From WFZT01 sp964398355 (GTDB lineage Bacteria > Hydrothermota > Hydrothermia > B15-G9 > WFZT01), in the NCBI GenBank assembly GCA_964398355.1, contig CAYNMM010000055.1:1-13759 (forward strand): DNA of 13,759 bases, written 5' to 3'. Position 1 is the stretch's first letter, and each line of letters starts with the position of its first letter. The translations under genes were made by a program, and so were the position numbers. Of this stretch, positions 7,751 to 13,759 are shown piece by piece. The notes under the pieces were generated by a model. It saw nothing but the letters and a program-made list of their open reading frames with translations, was not told the DNA's origin and did not search any database.

Positions 7751-10700
7751 ATGAGAAAAATCCTCGTCACAATTTTCCTTTTTGGGATAGTATACGCAGG
7801 TGTTCCATACCAGAAATTCCTTCCCCCTTCTGTGAAGTTGACACCTGAGCAGATTGGTAAGGGAGCGGACTTAAAAGGACATGCGGATAGAAGGTCTGGA
7901 ATCCATGATGGGAATAAAATCCGCGTTAAGTTCTTTAATACAACAGTTATAGGTGGTCCAGACAGAGTTAATCCCTGGCCTCGTCTTGAATGGCCTGCAG
8001 GTTCAGGGCATGAATACATTTACGAAATGGGTCCTATGTTCGGAGCAAGGGTAAAAGCTTATGATCCCAATACACAAGATTCTGTATGGATAAGTATCGT
8101 GGATGACCCTATTCAAGATGGCGGAGATGAAGACTTTGAACCGTTACCAGGTTATTTTAATCCGGATAAGCAAAGTGTAGCGTTTTCAGATAAAGATACA
8201 CTCTGGCCTTCTGTTTGGCCTACTTATGTTGGGATACTCGGTGATACACTGAGAAATTTAGCAGGTAAATGGCCAGGACAATTTAACTTTATTCCCTGGA
8301 GACATGATGGAACACCAATCCAGGATTCAGTAGTTGAAAGTGTTGTTGCGGACCAGGAAAGTTACTTTGCTGCGATGGATTCAGCCAATCTGGAATTTAT
8401 GCCTGGAAATCCATACGGAAATCCATATTATGATCCGGGTAACAACATGAGAGGCCTTGGAATTAAGGTTACGGTGAGAGGTTATCAATGGGCTGCCCAG
8501 CCTGTGGAAGACGTGATAGTCTGGGTTTATGAAGTTACAAATATGTCGGATAAAGACATAGATTCCATGGTTGTTGGATACTACACGGATGTAAGGATTG
8601 GTGGCCCAGGAGCAGATTTTCAGGATGACATGTATGGATTCGATACCACATCCAATATGGTATATTTCTACGATCAGGACGGCTGGGGTAGAGGTGCTGA
8701 TGGGAGACCTTACAAATGTGGATGGATGGGCTTTAAGTTTCTGGAAAGTCCAGGAAATCCATACGATGGGATAGACAACGACCATGATGGAATGGTAGAC
8801 GAAAGTCAATATGACGGCATTGATAATGATGGTGATTGGGATCCTGCAAAGGATGATGTGGGAAGAGACGGAATTGCAGGAACTGGTGACTATGGTGAGG
8901 GTGATGGAGTCCCAACTCTTGGTGAACCTAATTTCGAAGTGATGGACCCTGATGAGAAGGATCAGCTCGGACTCGATGCTGTTAATGATTTTGTCTATGG
9001 TGCAAGTGGTCTTGTTGCTGCAAATGATTCTGCAATGCTCGAGATGATGAGACCTGGAAGATTTAATGTGAATCCAGGACCCGGTGACTTTGTCTTTGTC
9101 TTCGGATCTGGATTTTTCCCTCTCCACAAAGGTGAAACTCAGAGATTTTCAATTGCACTCGTTATGGGTACAGATTCTGCCGATCTTTACAAAAACGCAT
9201 TTAGAGCACAGGAAATCTTCAACAGAAACTATCATTTCCCAAAACCTCCGGAAAAACCCACCGTATGGGTTAGAACAGAGACCGGAAAAGTTCACTTATA
9301 TTGGGATACAAGGGCTGAGCTTAATCCAGAATTTGAGGGATATGCTATTTTCAGAAGTGAGGATAGAGGTGTAACCTGGGGCACTCCTATAACAGATGCA
9401 TTTGGAAGAATTGTTTACTGGAGACCCATAGCTCAGTTTGACAAGGTAGATTCAATTACAGGGCTTGCTCCAGTTGGTGTTGATGGTGCATATTTCTATC
9501 TTGGAGATGATTCAGGGATCAGACATTCGTGGACGGATTCTTCTGTCATTGATGGAAAACACTATTGGTATGCCGTAACGGCCTACACGCCAGGAAATGC
9601 AACTCTTGATATTCCTCCTCTAATTTCGTCCGTTTATCCAATCACTGCAAATCCAAGTGTAGTTGAAGTTGTACCGACAGGCGAGCCCCTTGGTTATACC
9701 CCGCCACAAATATCTATTGACTCTGTAAATTCAAACATAAACGGTACAGGACAGATTGGATTTATGACTGTTCTTCTTGACAGTATCAAAGATGCTCAGT
9801 ATCGAATTAAATTTGATGTAAATGGAAACGATACCACATGGTCTCTCCTGAAAAGAATTAACAACACAGACACCGTGCTTGTGTCTGGATGTAAAAAGAT
9901 TCATGGTGAAGATGGAACTCCGATCGTAGATGGTTTTAGAGTTTCTGTAAAAAGTGATACTCTTGCACCTGATACAAACTATTTCGTTTCAGGTAACAGT
10001 AACTACTGGGTTGAAGTATCTGTGGCAACTCCTGGTGGTGTACCATATCCAGCTGACTATGAAATAGATTTTGCAGATAGTGGTGTCATCCTTGATTCCG
10101 TGTTTTACAATAGTGTGACTACAAAAGCCCCGGTGAATTTCAAAGTTTGGAGAATTGAAGGTAAACAAAAAGTCCGTCAGGAAGTTGTATTTATTGATGG
10201 AGATCATGATGGGATCATTTCCAATACACTTGGAAGAGATGTTATTTATCCAGTTATGGTTGACTCTACAGGAAGGATTACTTTAAGAACCTGGAAGTTT
10301 ACCTTTAGAGGTCCTTCTGAAAATCCAGTGTCACCAAACTCTGATGGAACCATACTTTACCTCAAGTTCCATAAACCATTTACAGAAAGGGATACAATTT
10401 GTTTCAATACTCATAAAGCTTTCACAAATGAGAATACTATTGCCAACAGTCTCGATAGCATAAGAGTTGTCCCCAATCCATATATTCTTGTTTCAGCCTA
10501 TGAATTAAAAGATCCTACTATTAGAAGAGGCAGAGGAGCAAGAGAGATTCATTTTATCAATCTCCCTCCAGAAGCTACAATAAGGATTTACACAATTACA
10601 GGCGAACTCGTGGATGTCCTTCATCATGAACCTGGAGATCCGGAGTATGTTTCACCGTCTGTTCAGAAATGGAATCTGTTGAATAAAGATAGTCAAGAGA

Positions 10701-10792
10701 TCGCGTATGGAGTTTACATTTATCATGTAGAGGCAAAAATGAACGGCAGAGTTATAGGTGAACACATCGGAAAATTTGCAATAATTAAGTAA
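7751..10792 (+). CDS. Large exported protein with Asp-rich repeats and C-terminal sorting-like domain
   Basis: The 1013-residue product has a signal peptide (MRKILVTIFLFGIVYAG, cleavage near Gly17). I do not recognise the first 330 residues, beyond GNPYGNPYYDPG at 220-230 and aromatic-rich beta-type sequence. Residues about 338-388 carry two DGIDND units and GIAGTGDYGEGDG, resembling thrombospondin type 3 or EF-hand-like calcium loops; a single DGDHDG occurs at 816-821. Residues about 500-612 look like an FN3-type domain (VRTETGKVHLYWD, then EGYAIFRSED, then HYWYAVTAYTP). Residues about 905-1013 (VVPNPYI, IRIYTITGELVDVL, AYGVYIYHVEA, GKFAIIK) resemble the FlgD-Ig/T9SS type A C-terminal domain. 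It is probably delivered to or beyond the outer membrane, with the PorV-family protein 12 bases downstream a candidate shuttle. GGAGG lies 11 bases before the start, slightly long. Its function is unknown. Confidence 0.85.
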   Translation: MRKILVTIFLFGIVYAGVPYQKFLPPSVKLTPEQIGKGADLKGHADRRSGIHDGNKIRVKFFNTTVIGGPDRVNPWPRLEWPAGSGHEYIYEMGPMFGARVKAYDPNTQDSVWISIVDDPIQDGGDEDFEPLPGYFNPDKQSVAFSDKDTLWPSVWPTYVGILGDTLRNLAGKWPGQFNFIPWRHDGTPIQDSVVESVVADQESYFAAMDSANLEFMPGNPYGNPYYDPGNNMRGLGIKVTVRGYQWAAQPVEDVIVWVYEVTNMSDKDIDSMVVGYYTDVRIGGPGADFQDDMYGFDTTSNMVYFYDQDGWGRGADGRPYKCGWMGFKFLESPGNPYDGIDNDHDGMVDESQYDGIDNDGDWDPAKDDVGRDGIAGTGDYGEGDGVPTLGEPNFEVMDPDEKDQLGLDAVNDFVYGASGLVAANDSAMLEMMRPGRFNVNPGPGDFVFVFGSGFFPLHKGETQRFSIALVMGTDSADLYKNAFRAQEIFNRNYHFPKPPEKPTVWVRTETGKVHLYWDTRAELNPEFEGYAIFRSEDRGVTWGTPITDAFGRIVYWRPIAQFDKVDSITGLAPVGVDGAYFYLGDDSGIRHSWTDSSVIDGKHYWYAVTAYTPGNATLDIPPLISSVYPITANPSVVEVVPTGEPLGYTPPQISIDSVNSNINGTGQIGFMTVLLDSIKDAQYRIKFDVNGNDTTWSLLKRINNTDTVLVSGCKKIHGEDGTPIVDGFRVSVKSDTLAPDTNYFVSGNSNYWVEVSVATPGGVPYPADYEIDFADSGVILDSVFYNSVTTKAPVNFKVWRIEGKQKVRQEVVFIDGDHDGIISNTLGRDVIYPVMVDSTGRITLRTWKFTFRGPSENPVSPNSDGTILYLKFHKPFTERDTICFNTHKAFTNENTIANSLDSIRVVPNPYILVSAYELKDPTIRRGRGAREIHFINLPPEATIRIYTITGELVDVLHHEPGDPEYVSPSVQKWNLLNKDSQEIAYGVYIYHVEAKMNGRVIGEHIGKFAIIK

Positions 10793-10804
10793 GGAGGAAG
10801 AGAA

Positions 10805-11815
10805 ATGAAAAAGATTTTTATTCTTTTAGCTCTTCTCGGATTGGGATTTTCTCAGACTGTGAGTAATACAGGGACAAAGCCCGCCCAGTTTCTCAAGATA
10901 GGACCTGGTGCAAGACCTGTTGGAATGGGTGAGGCCTTTGTATCAGTTGCCACCGGTGCTCTCGCAACGTACTGGAATCCAGCAGGGCTTGCGCAGACGA
11001 AAGGATATTCATATTTCTTCACCAATTCTAAATGGCTCGCCGGAATTCAATACAATTATCTTGCATTCGCAGTACCAATCCCCAGAAGAGGTGTTATCGG
11101 TGGCGCACTGTCATATATTGGTACAGATAATATGGAGGTGACCACAGAAACAAATCCGGAAGGAACCGGTGAGTACTTCAAATATACCGGAATAGCGATC
11201 ATTCTCAGCTACGGAAAAATGTTTACAGATAAATTCTCTTTTGGCTTTAACACAAAATACATTTATGAAAAGTTGAAATTAATGTCTGCATCAACGGCCG
11301 CAGTGGATATTGGACTTAAATACCAGACAGAGTTCCATAAATTCACAATTGGAATGAATTTCCAGAACTTTGGAGGAAAGATGAGACTTGTTGGTGAGGA
11401 TACAAGATTTATTTACTATCCCGATCCCAACAGAGATCCAAACTCTCAGCCAAACGTTATAGCTGATTTAAGAACTGAATCCTATGACTTACCGATGAGA
11501 TTTCTCGTTGGGGTATCTATGTATCCAATTGAAACTGATCGTTTGAAATTACTCGTCGCAATTGATGCTGTCCATCCGAATGACAATACTGAATATATAA
11601 ACGCTGGTGCCGAGTTATCTTTCAATGACATGGCGTATTTACGTATTGGCAAGGAACATACATTTATGAGAGATGCTGAGGGTGGGTTTACAGTAGGTGG
11701 TGGCGTTAGATATAGACGTCCAGGTTCTCCCATTAGTTTCGCTGTTGACTTTGCCATGTCTGATTATGGAAGACTTGAAAATGTAAAATTTGTTTCAGTA
11801 GGACTTTCGTTTTAG
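10805..11815 (+). CDS. PorV/PorQ-family outer-membrane protein
   Basis: The 336-residue product has a signal peptide (MKKIFILLALLGLGFSQ) and then the family signature: KPAQFLKIGPGARPVGMGEA, leading into SVATGALATYWNPAGLA (residues about 25-63). This is the hallmark of PorV/PorQ and related FadL-like 14-strand outer-membrane barrels. The rest is alternating beta sequence ending in VSVGLSF with a terminal Phe, as expected for BamA-assembled barrels. In the type IX secretion system PorV carries substrates bearing C-terminal sorting domains from the translocon to the attachment complex. Here it follows a gene whose product has such a domain, with GGAGG immediately after that gene's stop and 7 bases before this ATG, so it is the last gene of the cluster beginning at 4548. 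Whether it is true PorV or another member of the family cannot be settled by eye. Confidence 0.88.
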   Translation: MKKIFILLALLGLGFSQTVSNTGTKPAQFLKIGPGARPVGMGEAFVSVATGALATYWNPAGLAQTKGYSYFFTNSKWLAGIQYNYLAFAVPIPRRGVIGGALSYIGTDNMEVTTETNPEGTGEYFKYTGIAIILSYGKMFTDKFSFGFNTKYIYEKLKLMSASTAAVDIGLKYQTEFHKFTIGMNFQNFGGKMRLVGEDTRFIYYPDPNRDPNSQPNVIADLRTESYDLPMRFLVGVSMYPIETDRLKLLVAIDAVHPNDNTEYINAGAELSFNDMAYLRIGKEHTFMRDAEGGFTVGGGVRYRRPGSPISFAVDFAMSDYGRLENVKFVSVGLSF

Positions 11816-11818
11816 GCC

Positions 11819-11847
11819 TTTACAGTTGGAATTGGCCGAAATATAAT
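11819..11847 (+). promoter_or_regulatory. Near-consensus sigma-70 promoter
   Basis: TTTACA (11819-11824, 5 of 6 matches) and TATAAT (11842-11847, perfect) are separated by exactly 17 bases. The site lies in the 57-base gap, starting 4 bases after the PorV-family stop. Transcription would begin near 11853-11855, giving a leader of about 20 bases that contains GGAGG (11861-11865), 7 bases before ATG 11873. The downstream gene can thus be transcribed separately from the preceding operon. No terminator is visible before it, so read-through is also possible. Confidence 0.7.
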
Positions 11848-11872
11848 AAAAATTAAAAAAGGAGGTATAAAT

Positions 11873-13759
11873 ATGAAGAAGCTGGTAGGTGTAGTTGCGG
11901 CCCTCTTACTCATGGGCTCACTTGTTGCAGGAGATGGTGACAACGTTTTCCAGCTTGCGACCACTGATCTACCAAATGATGCGCTATATGCTGATAGCTC
12001 TTACAACGAATACCAGAGAAGTATGATAGTAGGCACGGATCTCGACCAGGATGGACTGAAGGAAATCATTATCACTGATTATAAAACAGTTGATGCAAAC
12101 CACCACGGTAGAATAATTGTTTACGAAGTCACCGGAAATAATACCCTCCAGCAGGTTTGGGAGTATGATCTCCCTTCCAGTGGCTACTACACAAATATTA
12201 GAAGTGTTGCTACTGGAGACCTCGACGGAAATGGCAAAGGAGAGATCATAGCCGCTGTCACAGGTAACTCTGGTGATACACTTTCGAGCCACGTCGGTGT
12301 GTGGGTATTTGAATGGGATGGCGTTTCCGGAAGTAATAATTACAACCTCGTGGCTCAAATCACAGATTTTGCTACCTATCAGGATTCAACTGGTGCTATC
12401 ATTTATCCTGACCGTTACAGATGTGAAGATATTGCGGTCGGTGATTTCGATAACGATGGAAAAGATGAAGTACTATGGGTGAATAATGGTGGAACAGCGT
12501 TCGATAATGCTTACATCTTCTCTGTTGATGGTGAGTTCTCAACAGGATTCTATTCAACAGTTGTTGAAACAGTTTTCAAACGTACAGAACTTGGCTACCA
12601 TGGAAGTACAGCTTCTGGTTATGGTCCAGTAGATCTCGATGGTGACGGAAATCCTGAAGGGATTATAACTATATGGAATCATGTCGGTGTTCAGATATTT
12701 GAATCAGATGGACCGGATCATTATGTTTTAAAGTACCATGCGGAAGGTCTTGACCCTGAGGATAGGTATCCCTATGCGAAGTCACTGGGAGTTTATGATC
12801 TCAATGGTGATGGTACGAAAGAACTTGTTATTGGTGCACTGTTGAGAGGAAGAGTTCACATTCTTGAGCCTTACAATGGAGATGTTGATTCCATGGTTCA
12901 CTATATGCCCTACTGGACTGTTGTTGACTCATCCCAGGATTCCACAGGGAACTGGGTTTTTTATGATACGACCGACATGTTTAGGATCTACGGTATGAAA
13001 GTGGGCGATCCGGATCATGGAGCAGGTCATGACAACGGTGACATTGTTTTGAGTGATTTGAACCAGCACATCTATGATATAGAATACAATGGTGGTGACT
13101 TTGGTGATACAGCGAGCTATACTGTTTACAATGTTTTTGATGCGTTCCCATCAGATACGTTTGACTCGGTAGAGTACAATTTCATCCCAGGACCAGCATT
13201 GGCAATTGGAAATGATTTAAATGGGAATGGAGAGAATGAAATAATTTTTACTGCATACGTCAACCAACTCCTACCTGACAATTTTCGAATAAATAAGAAT
13301 TTTCTTACAGTATTTGAACATATAGGGAACGATGAAAACACGAATATCCTGTATGCTGAATCTGCAAATGGGATTCCTGGAGATACAGTTAGAGTTCCAA
13401 TCGGGGTTAACTTGCATAACTATTTGGGAGGATTACAAGCTATTATTCAATACGATACGACAAAACTTCAGTATATATGTGCTCAATTAGATTCTTCTTT
13501 TGCAAATTTCTCATTAATGGCTAATGACACTTCGGGGAAAGTGAAATTCGTTATCATATCGACTAATGGAGATTCTCTTCAGCCTGGGATAGATACTCTA
13601 TTTTATGTATATTTCCTTATAAATCCTTCTCTCAATATTGGAGATTCCACATATATAGTTATTGATAGTACAATAATGTCCGACCCAAATGCCCACAGAG
13701 TTCCTTCTCATGGAATGGGTGCGTGGATATACATAAGGGGCATGAAAGGTGACCTGAAT
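11873..13759 (+). CDS. Secreted FG-GAP beta-propeller protein with cohesin-like domain (3' partial)
   Basis: The frame is open from ATG 11873 to the last base (629 residues) with no stop, so the gene continues outside the window. MKKLVGVVAALLLMGSLVAG is a clear signal peptide. Seven FG-GAP/VCBS-type calcium loops follow at residues about 54-67, 115-127, 190-202, 253-266, 308-321, 378-394 and 446-459: GTDLDQDGLKEI, GDLDGNGKGEI, GDFDNDGKDEV, VDLDGDGNPEG, YDLNGDGTKEL, a degenerate GDPDHGAGHDNGD, and GNDLNGNGENEI. Seven fits one integrin-alpha-like propeller. Residues about 491-622 resemble a cohesin domain: GIPGDTVRVPIGV, LGGLQAIIQYDTTKLQY, then a GKVKFVIIS strand. The final GDLN matches the start of a dockerin calcium loop (GDxNxDG), but the rest is not seen. 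The product is probably extracellular; its binding partner is unknown. A near-consensus promoter and GGAGG precede it. Confidence 0.85.
   Translation, partial: MKKLVGVVAALLLMGSLVAGDGDNVFQLATTDLPNDALYADSSYNEYQRSMIVGTDLDQDGLKEIIITDYKTVDANHHGRIIVYEVTGNNTLQQVWEYDLPSSGYYTNIRSVATGDLDGNGKGEIIAAVTGNSGDTLSSHVGVWVFEWDGVSGSNNYNLVAQITDFATYQDSTGAIIYPDRYRCEDIAVGDFDNDGKDEVLWVNNGGTAFDNAYIFSVDGEFSTGFYSTVVETVFKRTELGYHGSTASGYGPVDLDGDGNPEGIITIWNHVGVQIFESDGPDHYVLKYHAEGLDPEDRYPYAKSLGVYDLNGDGTKELVIGALLRGRVHILEPYNGDVDSMVHYMPYWTVVDSSQDSTGNWVFYDTTDMFRIYGMKVGDPDHGAGHDNGDIVLSDLNQHIYDIEYNGGDFGDTASYTVYNVFDAFPSDTFDSVEYNFIPGPALAIGNDLNGNGENEIIFTAYVNQLLPDNFRINKNFLTVFEHIGNDENTNILYAESANGIPGDTVRVPIGVNLHNYLGGLQAIIQYDTTKLQYICAQLDSSFANFSLMANDTSGKVKFVIISTNGDSLQPGIDTLFYVYFLINPSLNIGDSTYIVIDSTIMSDPNAHRVPSHGMGAWIYIRGMKGDLN

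Noticed and set aside
8381..9127. Long antisense open frame (248 codons) opposite the 1013-residue protein gene
   Set aside because: It lies wholly inside a well-supported gene. Its translation is rich in His, Ile, Ser and Arg with no domain, signal or ribosome site. It is the expected shadow of the Asp/Gly-rich coding strand.
11815..11837. GGCC...GGCC inverted repeat after the PorV-family gene as a terminator
   Set aside because: The stem is only 4 bases with a 15-base loop and no T-run follows; the segment overlaps the promoter instead.

Overview
The window carries eight protein genes, all on the + strand and tightly packed. The first is cut by the left edge and the last by the right edge. 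No RNA gene, CRISPR array, insertion sequence or attachment site was seen. The largest gap between genes is 76 bases.

Organism: a diderm bacterium of the FCB (Bacteroidetes-Chlorobi-Fibrobacteres) type or an allied candidate phylum (WOR-3/Hydrothermae, Marinimicrobia or KSB1 would fit). The grounds are a TonB-dependent outer-membrane receptor, an outer-membrane-type lipoprotein, a PorV/PorQ-family protein, and a secreted protein ending in a type A C-terminal sorting domain of the type IX secretion system (T9SS). The DNA is moderately AT-rich, with heavy use of AGA, ATA and GGA codons and strong GGAGG ribosome sites. A thermophilic lifestyle is possible, but this is only inference.

Layout: (1) 1-2073 holds a DAO-type FAD-dependent oxidoreductase (5' end missing) and, 6 bases later, an alpha/beta-hydrolase esterase of the PHB-depolymerase/LpqC type. 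(2) 2150-4501 encodes a secreted multidomain GH18 protein: glycosidase barrel, FN3, a domain resembling one in Bacteroidetes 'xanthan lyase/amidase' proteins, and a T9SS sorting domain. (3) 4548-11815 looks like one operon with gaps of 12-23 bases: a lipoprotein with a carboxypeptidase-regulatory-like domain, a TonB-dependent receptor with the same domain type, a 1013-residue exported protein with Ca-binding-type Asp repeats and a C-terminal sorting-like domain, and a PorV/PorQ-family outer-membrane protein. (4) From 11873 to the right edge, behind its own near-consensus sigma-70 promoter, a secreted protein with seven FG-GAP-like repeats (a probable seven-bladed propeller), then a cohesin-like domain and what appears to be the first residues of a dockerin-type repeat.

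Together the right three quarters read as a cell-surface and secretion locus. A PorV-type shuttle sits beside proteins carrying C-terminal sorting domains, with an outer-membrane receptor/lipoprotein pair and large calcium-binding-type surface proteins. The substrate of the receptor and the roles of the large surface proteins cannot be read from the sequence.
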